A DNA stretch of 64,000 nt from JAHOYW01 sp963664605 (GTDB lineage: Bacteria; Verrucomicrobiota; Lentisphaeria; Victivallales; Victivallaceae), in assembly GCA_963664605.1 (NCBI GenBank), contig OY761536.1:1302001-1366000 (forward strand). The letters are read 5' to 3'. Shown here in pieces: positions 37,401 to 45,511 of the stretch. The notes under the pieces were generated by a model. The model had not been told where the DNA came from, did not search any database, and saw only the letters and a program-made list of their open reading frames with translations. The position numbers and the translations under genes were made by a program. Each line of letters starts with the position of its first letter. The stretch's first letter is position 1.

Positions 37401-37811
37401 GCAGAAAATGCAAAGAGAAAAGGGCGTTAAAAACAGAAAAATTAGACGGTTTATGCTGATTTACCAAAGTTTCACCTCGAAAAAACGCTAAATTACAGGC
37501 TAATATTTATTACATTTTTTTATATGAAAAGCTATTTTTTAATAGATATCTAACAATAGCAAGCCTGGATAGTACGTGTTTGCAGTTTCGTCCTAATGTG
37601 ACGTGTGAAGAAACTTAATCGACTGAACTAGTATTTGTATTGGCAGAACGTATTTCTTGTTTTTTATAAAATTTACAATGCGTCAATGGATATAAAATCG
37701 GCTTTAAAAAAATCATTAAAGTTTCTGTAAAAGCTTTATTTTTCTGATTTTGCGGATATATTTATTCTTTTGTTTGTAAAATCTAACCTCTTTTTAGGAG
37801 ATCAAGTAACA
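37401..37811 (+). other. A/T-rich leader and promoter region of leuCD
   Basis: This 411-base stretch has no gene. It contains a short inverted repeat GCTATT...AATAGC around 37530-37560 and nested pairs AGTTTC...GAAACT with CGTC...GACG between about 37580 and 37616, so it may hold a structured leader. I looked for a leucine-codon attenuator peptide and for the T-box 'TGG' region and found neither. AGGAG at 37796-37800 is the leuC ribosome-binding site. Confidence 0.4.
37640..37670 (+). promoter_or_regulatory. possible leuC promoter
   Basis: TTGGCA (37640-37645) is followed after 17 bases by TTTATA or after 19 bases by TATAAA (37665-37670). The match is moderate; the leader would be about 135 bases. 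Confidence 0.3.
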
Positions 37812-39113
37812 ATGGGTATGACTATTACTGAAAAAATCCTGGCGAACGCTGCCGGGAAAAATGAGGTCAAGCCTGGTGAGAATATCTGGGTGAACGCCAA
37901 TGTTCTGATGACACATGACGTTTGTGGTCCTGGTACCATCGGGGTGTTTAAACGTGAATTCGGTGAAGACGCCAAAGTCTGGGATAAGGAAGGCGTGGTT
38001 ATCATTCCTGATCACTACATCTTTACCGAAGACAAGGCATGTCACCGCAATGTCGATACTTTGCGCGAATTTGTGAAAGAACAGGGACTGCCGTATTTCT
38101 ACGATCCGGCTGACGAAACTTATTCGGGGGTTTGTCACGTGACTCTTCCCGAAAAAGGACATATCCGTCCTGGCGAAGTGCTTTTCGGAACAGATTCCCA
38201 CACCTGCACGCATGGTGCGCTGGGTATGTTCGCTACCGGAATCGGAAATACTGATGCCGGTTTCGTTATGGGAACAGGAAAACTTCTTATCAAGGTTCCG
38301 CCGACCATCAAATTTATTATTAACGGTATATTTCCCAAAGGCGTTATCGCTAAGGACGTTATCCTGAAAATAATCGGCGATATAGGTGTTGACGGCGCGA
38401 CTTACTGCGCAATGGAGTTTGCCGGAACAGCTATTGAAGCCCTCAGCGTTGAAGAGCGCATGACTATCTGTAATATGGCTATCGAAGCAGGCGGTAAAAA
38501 CGGTATTATCGCTCCCGATGCAAAAACTATTGAATATGTTCGTGCCCGCAGCAGTAAAGCGTTCAACTGTTTCTACAGCGATGATGACGCTGATTATCAG
38601 GCTGTTTACGAGTATAAAGCTGAAGAATTTGTCCCGGTTGTAGCTCTGCCGTTTTCACCGGACAACGTCAAAGCGGCTTCTGCCGCATCTGATGTGAAGC
38701 TTGACCGTTCATATATCGGTTCCTGCACCGGCGGAAAACTTACTGATTTTGTCCTGGCGGCGGAATTGCTTAAAGGCAGAAAGGTAAGCATTGATACGTT
38801 TATTGTTCCGTCAACGGTTGAAGTGGCTGATGCTTTGAATAAAATCAGTATTGACGGGAAAACTCTGGCGGAAATATTTGTTGAAGCCGGTTGTATTGAG
38901 CCTTCTCTGCCGTCATGTGCCGCATGTCTTGGTGGTCCGGTCGATACTTTCGGACGCTGCAATAACGGGGAGGTCTGCGTTAGTACGACCAATCGTAATT
39001 TCCCCGGACGTATGGGCTCAAAGGATTCTAAAACTATTCTTGCGTCGCCTTATACAGCCGCTGCGTCCGCGATTACCGGCTGTCTGACTGATCCGCGCGA
39101 ATATCTTAAATAA
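37812..39113 (+). CDS. leuC: 3-isopropylmalate dehydratase large subunit
   Basis: LeuC with LeuD isomerises 2-isopropylmalate to 3-isopropylmalate in leucine synthesis, using a 4Fe-4S cluster as Lewis acid. From ATG 37812 the protein has 433 residues, the size of the shorter type-2 LeuC (HacA-like) subfamily. The three cluster Cys are visible in 'SYIGSCTGGKLTDF' and 'SLPSCAACLGGPVD' (CxxC), and 'TNRNFPGRMGS' is the family's substrate-binding signature. The start at 37812 is preferred because AGGAG lies 11 bases before it; an in-frame TTG at 37770 has no such site. leuD follows after 11 bases. leuA and leuB are not in the window, and a homoaconitase-type role cannot be excluded from sequence alone. 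Confidence 0.93.
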   Translation: MGMTITEKILANAAGKNEVKPGENIWVNANVLMTHDVCGPGTIGVFKREFGEDAKVWDKEGVVIIPDHYIFTEDKACHRNVDTLREFVKEQGLPYFYDPADETYSGVCHVTLPEKGHIRPGEVLFGTDSHTCTHGALGMFATGIGNTDAGFVMGTGKLLIKVPPTIKFIINGIFPKGVIAKDVILKIIGDIGVDGATYCAMEFAGTAIEALSVEERMTICNMAIEAGGKNGIIAPDAKTIEYVRARSSKAFNCFYSDDDADYQAVYEYKAEEFVPVVALPFSPDNVKAASAASDVKLDRSYIGSCTGGKLTDFVLAAELLKGRKVSIDTFIVPSTVEVADALNKISIDGKTLAEIFVEAGCIEPSLPSCAACLGGPVDTFGRCNNGEVCVSTTNRNFPGRMGSKDSKTILASPYTAAASAITGCLTDPREYLK

Positions 39114-39124
39114 GGAATATTATT

Positions 39125-39673
39125 ATGTCAAATATAATCAAGGGAAAAGTATTTGTTGTTGGTGATAATATTGATACCGACCAAATTATTCCAGCTCAAT
39201 ATTTGAGCCTGGTTCCGACAATCCCGGAAGAATACGAAAAACTGGGAAGTTATGCTTTGATCGGCCTGCCGGACGAATACACTACGCGTTACGTTTCTGA
39301 AGGCGAGATGAAAACAGAATATCCTATCATCATTGGCGGTAAAAATTTCGGCTGTGGTTCAAGCCGTGAACATGCCCCGATAAGTCTTGGCGCAGCCGGC
39401 TGCAAAGCGGTTATCGCAAATTCTTTCGCACGGATATTTTTCCGCAATTGTATTGCTACTGGCGAAGTTTATCCGGTTGAGATTGATGCCGAATTAAACC
39501 AGCAGATCAAGACTGGTGATGAAATTGAGATCGATCTCGAAAATAAAAGTGTTAAAATCATTGCCAGCGGTGAAAGCTGCCCGACTAAGGATTTGGGAGC
39601 TGTTAAAGAAGTTATCGAAGCCGGCGGTATTTTTGATTATGCCCGTAATTCAGGTATGATTGCTAAAAAATAA
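39125..39673 (+). CDS. leuD: 3-isopropylmalate dehydratase small subunit
   Basis: This 182-residue swivelling-domain subunit completes the isopropylmalate isomerase. Diagnostic parts are 'GDNIDTDQIIPAQYL' near the N-terminus, 'GGKNFGCGSSREHAPISLG' (the substrate-binding loop with GSSREHA) and 'VIANSFARIFFRNCIATGE'. It starts 11 bases after leuC and is certainly co-transcribed with it. The operon closes with two hairpins between 39688 and 39755. Confidence 0.95.
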   Translation: MSNIIKGKVFVVGDNIDTDQIIPAQYLSLVPTIPEEYEKLGSYALIGLPDEYTTRYVSEGEMKTEYPIIIGGKNFGCGSSREHAPISLGAAGCKAVIANSFARIFFRNCIATGEVYPVEIDAELNQQIKTGDEIEIDLENKSVKIIASGESCPTKDLGAVKEVIEAGGIFDYARNSGMIAKK

Positions 39674-39687
39674 TGTCTTAATTATTT

Positions 39688-39755
39688 GCCCTCCTGTGTA
39701 GGCAGGAGGGCTCAGACTGTTGACAAAGCGCGATCTTTACAAAATCGCGCTTTGT
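39688..39755. terminator. double hairpin terminator between leuD and the Gfo/Idh gene
   Basis: Two hairpins follow leuD: a perfect 9-bp GCCCTCCTG stem (39688-39696 with 39703-39711) and a perfect 12-bp ACAAAGCGCGAT stem (39723-39734 with 39744-39755). The second is followed by a T-rich stretch on the plus strand, and it lies 13 bases beyond the stop of the convergent oxidoreductase gene, so it can serve both directions. Confidence 0.8.
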
Positions 39756-39768
39756 TTGAAATATATTT

Positions 39769-40833
39769 TTATTTTTGTGCGAATTCAGTATTTTTTTTGA
39801 CGTCTTCGATAACTTTTACCACGGCAACGCCTTCTTCAATCGAAACCGGAAATTTAGTGCCCTCTTTGATTGATTTATACATAGCTGGCCAAATGTAGTA
39901 AGTATCGGTGGGAACCGAAGGATTGACCTTGATTTCCTCTTCCACCCAACGGATAGCCTCTAAATCGGCATAGCCGTTGGAGAAACCGCCTCCCAGCGGG
40001 GGGTTACCGGGATAAGCTTCGATTTGCTGGAATACCTGTTTAGGATCGACATAGCGCAGTTTAATATCATTGCCGCTGCAGGTTAAAGCGCCGCGTGTTC
40101 CGAAAATCGTATACTCATTCTGTGGCAAAGCCGCACCACCGCTGATTTCCAGGTCGACAACTCTCCCATCTTCGCCTTTGAAGACGATTTTAAGATGATC
40201 TTCAGCATTTCCAACCGCAGCTATTTTCTTGAGATCGCTCCACATTTCTTTGACTTTATAATTCAGGAACTGCAGCGCATGGTCCACTATGTGTGGCCCC
40301 CAGTTGTTGAGCTGTCCGCCGCCGCATTCAATAATAGTCTGCCAGTCGCTGCGACGCTGGAAGCTGTGACGGCATAGCTTTATTTCATAAACTTCTCCGA
40401 GGATACCTGAAGCAATGATCTCCTGGATATGATTGAACGGGGCTTCAAAGCGGCGGTTGTGACGCAGGTAAAGTTTTCCGGGGTATTTTTTGTCCAGTTC
40501 GATAAGCTTGAGTCCGTCGGCATAGGTTATGGCTATAGGTTTTTCGAGGAAAACATATTTGCCCGCCGCCAGAGCTCTTTCACAATGTGCGACGTGATCT
40601 GGTGAACGTGTTGCGATTGAAATCATATCCACGTCAGGATCGTTGAGCAAGTCATCTTCATTGTCATAAGTTTTCGCACCGGTTTTTTCAGCGAAAATCT
40701 TATTACGTTCAGCCTCTCTGTCCATACCGGAGTGAATTTCATACATTTCTGGATATTTCTGTAATTCCGTGGAATGCATGTTTATTCCAGCTCTGCCTAA
40801 ACCCCAAATACCGACTTTAATTTTATCAGACAT
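39769..40833 (-). CDS. Gfo/Idh/MocA family oxidoreductase
   Basis: This 354-residue NAD(P)-dependent dehydrogenase has the N-terminal Rossmann fold ('KVGIWGLGRAGINMH', residues 5-19) and the family motif 'AGKYVFLEKPIA', whose Lys is catalytic. The C-terminal alpha/beta domain starts near residue 130. Members oxidise or reduce sugars, inositols or glycosides; 'CRHSFQRRSDWQTIIECGGGQ' holds the region where substrate-binding residues usually lie. It follows a TIM-barrel isomerase-like gene by 5 bases, and a divergent AraC regulator lies beyond, a common arrangement for carbohydrate use. The natural substrate cannot be read from the sequence. Confidence 0.92.
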   Translation of the reverse strand: MSDKIKVGIWGLGRAGINMHSTELQKYPEMYEIHSGMDREAERNKIFAEKTGAKTYDNEDDLLNDPDVDMISIATRSPDHVAHCERALAAGKYVFLEKPIAITYADGLKLIELDKKYPGKLYLRHNRRFEAPFNHIQEIIASGILGEVYEIKLCRHSFQRRSDWQTIIECGGGQLNNWGPHIVDHALQFLNYKVKEMWSDLKKIAAVGNAEDHLKIVFKGEDGRVVDLEISGGAALPQNEYTIFGTRGALTCSGNDIKLRYVDPKQVFQQIEAYPGNPPLGGGFSNGYADLEAIRWVEEEIKVNPSVPTDTYYIWPAMYKSIKEGTKFPVSIEEGVAVVKVIEDVKKNTEFAQK

Positions 40834-40838
40834 TTTTC

Positions 40839-41600
40839 TTATCCTGTTATGCTTTTAACAAATTCAATACTTGTTTTTAAATCAACAAGCGGATCGCGCT
40901 CGTGTTTGTCATGTTCAATATGGATCCAGCCATCCCATCCAACTTCAAGTAATGCTTCGATTACCGGGGCGTTGCTGAAACCGTTGTTTCCGGCTCCCAG
41001 TTCACAGAATTGATAAGCTTTAATAGTTTCCTTGCGGTCATCTTCCCGGTTGCCGCCGGTAAGCATTACGTCTTTCAGGTGCATTACGACGATGCGTTTG
41101 TGATATTTTTTGACGATTTCGACGGGATCACCGCCAGCCATTGAAAGGTGTCCGGTATCAAACACGATCCCGGCATCCGGAACGGCTTTAAGGAAATCTT
41201 CAAGTTCCTGTTGATTTTCGACTCTCTGATCCATATGGTTGTGAATGGAAGCGGTTATACCCCAGCGCGCGCAGCTCTTTATCATGGCATTCGCCCGGCG
41301 GCAGAAGAGGTCGAAATCGACCTTACGGTCTTGCTGTCCTGGAGTCATCCATACATATTTTTTGCCGAGAGCTGCTGACCATTGAGTACAGGTTTGAACA
41401 TTGGGCCCGCGACAGGTGCTGAAGTCCATGCCAAGTTTACGGTATAAAGCTGCTTTATGCATCGCGTCTGCTTCAGTAGCCGCTTCAAGGCGTTCAGTGC
41501 CGTCGAAACCTAAAGCTTTCAAGTCCAACAGGCGCTCCTCAATATCGTAGAGTCCGCCGTACCAGACATTCATTCCGTAATCCGCTACACCAAATTTCAT
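40839..41600 (-). CDS. sugar phosphate isomerase/epimerase-like TIM-barrel protein
   Basis: This 253-residue protein belongs to the xylose-isomerase-like TIM barrel superfamily (AP endonuclease 2 type). The metal-binding residues of the family can be traced: His in 'SIHNHMDQR', Asp and His in 'IVFDTGHLSMAGGD', His in 'IVVMHLKDVML' and Glu in 'WIHIEHDKHERD'. Such proteins isomerise or epimerise keto sugars or inositol derivatives and are often paired with Gfo/Idh dehydrogenases, as here (5-base gap, same operon). No signal peptide is present, so it is cytoplasmic. The divergent AraC regulator at 41703 is the obvious candidate controller. Confidence 0.88.
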   Translation of the reverse strand: MKFGVADYGMNVWYGGLYDIEERLLDLKALGFDGTERLEAATEADAMHKAALYRKLGMDFSTCRGPNVQTCTQWSAALGKKYVWMTPGQQDRKVDFDLFCRRANAMIKSCARWGITASIHNHMDQRVENQQELEDFLKAVPDAGIVFDTGHLSMAGGDPVEIVKKYHKRIVVMHLKDVMLTGGNREDDRKETIKAYQFCELGAGNNGFSNAPVIEALLEVGWDGWIHIEHDKHERDPLVDLKTSIEFVKSITG

Positions 41601-41628
41601 TTTTTATCACCGTTATTTAGTTTATGGT

Positions 41629-41657
41629 TTGAAGTATATTAACTTTATGATTATAAT
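41629..41657 (+). promoter_or_regulatory. promoter of the AraC regulator gene
   Basis: TTGAAG (41629-41634), exactly 17 bases and TATAAT (41652-41657). Transcription would start near 41664. The ATTATAAT core is palindromic and lies between the two divergent genes, so the opposite operon may share this region. Confidence 0.55.
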
Positions 41658-41702
41658 ATACATTGCTAATTGAATAATAAAATAGATAAAATAATTAAAA
41701 AT

Positions 41703-42527
41703 ATGGATTTTTTGATTATGGATTTTTTTAAAGGAGTACAGTTTATATGTTGCGGCAGCGGTAAAAATAATGCTTTACCTATGGAGCGGACATTTGACGG
41801 CTATTATGGTATACAGTATTGCCATGAAAATGATTTCTACGTGAAAATGAGCGATAAATATGAACGCACGGTATTTGGTTCATGGGCGTTGATTACGCGC
41901 CCGGGGCCTTCATTTCAGTATGGGCCGCCGCCGGGTAAAAGCATGCGGCACTCATTTGTATGTTTTAAAGGTTCGCGTGTGGAGCGCTATATAAAGTCTG
42001 GTTTGCTGCCCCTGGACGATGTTGAACCAATGATTAAAATCACACGTTCAGAGCATTTCAATACGACATTGCTGGACTTAATAGACTTGCTTACTCCGAT
42101 AACTTCCCGCAATTATGACCGTTCGGTGCATCTTTTAGAGGATTTGCTCCTTCAGCTTCACGAACAGCCGGTGATTCACAATGAAGTGCCGGAATATTTG
42201 CGTGAACCTCTGGATGAGCTGGTGGGGCAGTTAAAGGAAAAACCTGAATTGTCATGGGATTTTGAACACGAGGCGGCTGCCTGCGGAGTTTCCTATCCGC
42301 ATTTCCGCCGTATATTCAATTTGCGTTACAGTATGCCGCCGGGTAAATATCTTGCATTACAGCGCCTGAAGAAAGCAACTGCTCTGCTTAGCAGTGGAGA
42401 TGAACAAATATCCAGCGTAGCCGAACAATGCGGCTTTGACGACCAGTTCTATTTCTCCCGGCTTTTTAAAAAATATTATCACTTTTCTCCGATGCGTTAC
42501 CGTCGTGAATTCAGAGGAATGAGATAA
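41703..42527 (+). CDS. AraC-family transcriptional regulator
   Basis: This regulator has an N-terminal cupin-like sensor region (about residues 1-165, including 'GSWALITRPGPSFQYGPPPG') and a C-terminal AraC DNA-binding domain ('EAAACGVSYPHFRRIFN', then 'SSVAEQCGFDDQFYFSRLFK' and SPMRYR). It is divergent from the TIM-barrel and Gfo/Idh operon and probably activates it in response to a sugar. The start is uncertain: a TTG at 41670 would sit almost on the predicted transcription start, and the ATGs at 41703 and 41718 have no good ribosome-binding site. A perfect AAAGGAG at 41729-41735 precedes an ATG at 41747 that is out of frame. ATGGATTTTTT is directly repeated at 41703 and 41718. Confidence 0.85.
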   Translation: MDFLIMDFFKGVQFICCGSGKNNALPMERTFDGYYGIQYCHENDFYVKMSDKYERTVFGSWALITRPGPSFQYGPPPGKSMRHSFVCFKGSRVERYIKSGLLPLDDVEPMIKITRSEHFNTTLLDLIDLLTPITSRNYDRSVHLLEDLLLQLHEQPVIHNEVPEYLREPLDELVGQLKEKPELSWDFEHEAAACGVSYPHFRRIFNLRYSMPPGKYLALQRLKKATALLSSGDEQISSVAEQCGFDDQFYFSRLFKKYYHFSPMRYRREFRGMR

Positions 42528-42671
42528 AACGCAACCAGACAGTTTTTGCATATACGAAATTAGTCAGCGGTACTACATTTCTAATGTTTTATCAAGAGAA
42601 GAATCGTTGTCAAAACTTTGCGAATAAACTGATAAACCATCTTGATTTTTCAACTAATATTAATTTTTCTA

Positions 42672-42700
42672 TTGACAGAAATGCATTTATATAGTACTTT
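42672..42700 (+). promoter_or_regulatory. promoter of the riboswitch-trkH transcript
   Basis: A consensus TTGACA (42672-42677) is followed after 17 bases by TACTTT (42695-42700), placing transcription start near 42708, right before the riboswitch fold begins. The position fits well even though the -10 box is only partly consensus. Confidence 0.5.
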
Positions 42701-42710
42701 ATATTAATTC

Positions 42711-42873
42711 ACGGCCTAGATCATTCAAAGGAAAGAATGATGCGGGGGACCCGAATTTCTGTTGGATATTTCATTCCAGCAGATGGGGCGCATGGAATCT
42801 GGCGACAGATTCACAGGACTACTTCCATAGTCAAGCCCGTCAGCTAACCTCGTCGGCATTTGGAAGAGTGGTC
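42711..42873 (+). promoter_or_regulatory. ydaO-yuaA type c-di-AMP riboswitch
   Basis: The leader contains the conserved elements of the ydaO/yuaA riboswitch: 'GCGGGGGACCCGAATTT' (42752-42768), a TGGGGCGCAT segment near 42785 and the hallmark 3' block CCCGTCAGCTAACCTCGTCGGC (ending 42857; only its core is typical of this class). The terminal GGCC/GGC pairing can close the fold. The class binds cyclic di-AMP and usually switches off potassium uptake and cell-wall genes when the ligand is high. The downstream gene is a potassium channel subunit, exactly the kind of target known for this class. Assignment is from memory of the consensus, without a covariance search. Confidence 0.78.
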
Positions 42874-42907
42874 CTGCCCGTTCCGGTTTACCGATCGGAC
42901 ATTTTCA

Positions 42908-42956
42908 CTCCGCAATCCTTATGACGCAATCAGTTTTTTGATTAGCGTCACGGAGG
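42908..42956 (+). promoter_or_regulatory. putative Shine-Dalgarno-sequestering hairpin of trkH
   Basis: An 11-bp hairpin with one bulge (42922-42932 with 42939-42950) ends right before the ribosome-binding site GGAGG (42952-42956). CTCCG at 42908-42912 can pair with CGGAG at 42951-42955, enclosing the hairpin and hiding the site. This could be the expression platform of the riboswitch upstream, acting on translation. Confidence 0.4.
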
Positions 42957-42965
42957 TTTATTGTC

Positions 42966-44303
42966 ATGTTAATAAATTTATGGCAAAAAGTAAAAAAGAT
43001 CGATTGGAAAGCACCGGAAAAAATTGTCCCTGCAGGCTATACTCTGTATATATTGCTGGGTGCCGTCCTGTTACTGCTCCCTTGGAGTCAGCAAGAAGGG
43101 AGCTCCGCAAGTTTGCTGGATCATTTGTTTACTGCGGTATCTGCAGTATCTACTACCGGATTGTGTACGGTTAGTACTGGGGGGGCCTATTCATTCTGGG
43201 GGCAATTAGTCATACTTATCCTGATTCAAGCCGGAGGTCTTGGTTATATGACTTTTGGGTCATTTGTTGTTTTGGCCGTATCCGGAGATATCTCATCTTT
43301 TCGGCACGGAATTGCTTCTTCTGTCCTTTCCATGCCTTCTGGATTCGATCTTCGACGTTTTTTGCGTTCCATTGTTTTGTTCACGCTTATAATTGAGATT
43401 ATTGGCGCTGCCGCACTTTATCCGACTTTTGTGAACTCCGGATTGCCGATGCCTTGTTGGCAGGCAATATTCCACAGCGTATCTGCTTTTTGTACAGCTG
43501 GTTTCAGCCTTTTAGATAACAGCTTTGAAAGATTTTACGGTAATACTTGGTTTAACTTTGTTATTATGGTATTGAGTTATCTCGGTGCTATTGGATTTAT
43601 AGTAATGAACGATTGGTGGGAATGGCTTGCCGGTAACAAAAAGGGTATGACTCTTACTTCTAAAATCATTCTCTGGTGTACAATGATTATTTCTGTGACA
43701 GGAACAATTTTGTTCGTATTGCGGGAACCTTCTATAACGCAGTTTCCTTTTTTGACAAAAGTTACAACATCATGGTTTCAGATTATGACGGCCAGTACTA
43801 CGGTAGGATTCAATACTGTTCCAATCGGAACCTTGTCAGCTAGTTCACTTTTTCTGCTTACTATTATAATGATTATCGGTGCGTCTCCCTCCGGTACCGG
43901 AGGAGGAGTGAAAACTACTTGTGTTACCGCTCTTTGGGCTGTAATGATGGGAATATTACGTCGTGATCCCAAGATTCAATTTGCTGGACGAGTAATTCCG
44001 GAAGCGCGGGTACGGACAGCAGCGGCAAGCATGATGTTTTATTTGTTTACTCTTGGTATCGGTATATATCTAGTGACTTTGACTGAACATCATTCATTAA
44101 TATCATTAATGTTCGAATGTGCTTCAGCCCTTGGCACAGTGGGGTTAAGTTGTGGTATTACCGGGGAGCTTTCAGCTTATGGAAAGGTGTTGATTATCGG
44201 ACTGATGTTTTTGGGCCGTGTGGGGCCGCTTGCATTAGGGATGGCACTTTTCTCGAGTCGCCGGGGTATTCCTTCAATAGTAGAAGAAGACGTGGCTATT
44301 TAG
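42966..44303 (+). CDS. TrkH/KtrB family potassium uptake channel subunit
   Basis: This 445-residue inner-membrane protein belongs to the TrkH/Ktr/HKT superfamily of potassium transporters. About eight to ten hydrophobic segments are seen, with four pore loops holding the filter glycines: 'AVSTTGLCTVSTGG', 'FCTAGFSLLDNSF', 'TTVGFNTVPIGTL' and 'GTVGLSCGITGEL'. The length is that of KtrB rather than the longer E. coli TrkH. The ATG at 42966 has GGAGG 9 bases upstream. Expression is probably governed by the c-di-AMP riboswitch in its leader of roughly 260 bases. The cytoplasmic NAD/ATP-binding partner (TrkA or KtrA) is not next to it or anywhere in the window. Confidence 0.93.
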   Translation: MLINLWQKVKKIDWKAPEKIVPAGYTLYILLGAVLLLLPWSQQEGSSASLLDHLFTAVSAVSTTGLCTVSTGGAYSFWGQLVILILIQAGGLGYMTFGSFVVLAVSGDISSFRHGIASSVLSMPSGFDLRRFLRSIVLFTLIIEIIGAAALYPTFVNSGLPMPCWQAIFHSVSAFCTAGFSLLDNSFERFYGNTWFNFVIMVLSYLGAIGFIVMNDWWEWLAGNKKGMTLTSKIILWCTMIISVTGTILFVLREPSITQFPFLTKVTTSWFQIMTASTTVGFNTVPIGTLSASSLFLLTIIMIIGASPSGTGGGVKTTCVTALWAVMMGILRRDPKIQFAGRVIPEARVRTAAASMMFYLFTLGIGIYLVTLTEHHSLISLMFECASALGTVGLSCGITGELSAYGKVLIIGLMFLGRVGPLALGMALFSSRRGIPSIVEEDVAI

Positions 44304-44493
44304 TATATTGTTGCTGTATGAGAAACTAATATATTTTATTTTTCAAAATGAATTTTAAATAATAACTTCAATATTATATAAATTACTGGTTGGATGCATA
44401 AAAACTCTGAATATCCATTTATTCCTGTATTAAGATTTGAAATAATCGCGTCTGGTGGTTAAGTATAATAATATGTTAATTTAAGGTTTAAAT

Positions 44494-45486
44494 ATGTCGT
44501 TACTGGAAGTTGAAAACCTAAAAGTATGGTATCCGGTGAAGACCGGATGGTTCAAGGCGCGTCAGCATGTCCGTGCGGTGGACGGCGTCAGCTTTGAGAT
44601 TGAAGCCGGGAAAACCATGGGGCTGGTTGGCGAAAGCGGTTGTGGGAAGAGTACGCTCGGACGTGCTCTAGTCAAGCTTGAAGAACCATGCGGCGGGTCA
44701 TTTAAAATAAATGATACTGACTTGAGCCGTCTGAAAGGCAAAGAGCTTCGCAAGGCTAGAAAAAGTTTTCAAATGATCTTTCAGGACCCATACGGTTCAT
44801 TGAATCCGCGTATGTCGATATTTTCCGCGATTGACGAAGTTCTCCAACTGCATACCGGTTTTGATAAAGAGCAGAGGGTTGGCCGGGTTGCGGAATTACT
44901 GGATATGGTGGGGCTGGAAGCTGATGTTATGTATCGCTATCCGCATCAGTTCAGCGGCGGACAGCGTCAACGGATAGGTATTGCCCGGGCTTTGGCGGTG
45001 GAGCCGGATATTATTATCGCTGACGAACCGGTATCCGCCCTTGACGTGAGTGTGCAGGCGCAGATAATAAATCTTTTGATAAAAATACAGAAGCAGACCG
45101 GAACCGCTTTTTTATTCATAGCTCATGATTTGGCGGTCGTCGAGCATATCAGTGAAAACATCCTGGTTATGTATCTTGGAAAAATAGTTGAATCCGGCCC
45201 GGCAAAGGAAGTTTGCTCATCCCCGGTTCATCCTTATACGCAGGCTTTATTGTCAGCGATCCCGACAATTGACCGTAACGGGCGCAAACGGATAATCCTG
45301 GAAGGCGATGTGCCGTCACCGATAGATCCGCCGTCCGGCTGCGCCTTCCATCCCCGCTGTCCCTTAGCTACGGATATATGCAGGCAAAAGACCCCCGAGC
45401 TGGAAGATATCTCAGAATCAGGACACTGTTCAGCCTGTTTCCACAATGAAGAATCTATAGAAGAATACAAAACTCGTAATTTATAA
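44494..45486 (+). CDS. oligopeptide/dipeptide ABC transporter ATP-binding protein (OppF/DppF type)
   Basis: This 330-residue ATPase has Walker A 'GESGCGKST' (about residues 45-53), the Q-loop 'IFQDPYGSLNPR', signature 'FSGGQRQR' (about 153), Walker B 'IIIADEP' and the switch His in 'FIAHDLAVVEH'. The C-terminal oligopeptide-transporter extension is present ('SPVHPYTQALLSAIP' and a Cys-rich 'GCAFHPRCPLATDIC' stretch that in some relatives binds an iron-sulfur cluster). It would power uptake of peptides or similar solutes. The permeases, solute-binding protein and OppD-type partner are absent on both sides, so it is an orphan here. AAGG stands 9 bases before the ATG. A 190-base A/T-rich gap separates it from trkH. 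Confidence 0.9.
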   Translation: MSLLEVENLKVWYPVKTGWFKARQHVRAVDGVSFEIEAGKTMGLVGESGCGKSTLGRALVKLEEPCGGSFKINDTDLSRLKGKELRKARKSFQMIFQDPYGSLNPRMSIFSAIDEVLQLHTGFDKEQRVGRVAELLDMVGLEADVMYRYPHQFSGGQRQRIGIARALAVEPDIIIADEPVSALDVSVQAQIINLLIKIQKQTGTAFLFIAHDLAVVEHISENILVMYLGKIVESGPAKEVCSSPVHPYTQALLSAIPTIDRNGRKRIILEGDVPSPIDPPSGCAFHPRCPLATDICRQKTPELEDISESGHCSACFHNEESIEEYKTRNL

Positions 45487-45511
45487 TTTTTTTAATAAAC
45501 AGGAGGTTACT

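Noticed and set aside
37401..37811. Leucine attenuator or T-box ahead of leuC.
   Set aside because: No short frame with a run of leucine codons and no T-box sequence or adjacent terminator could be found.
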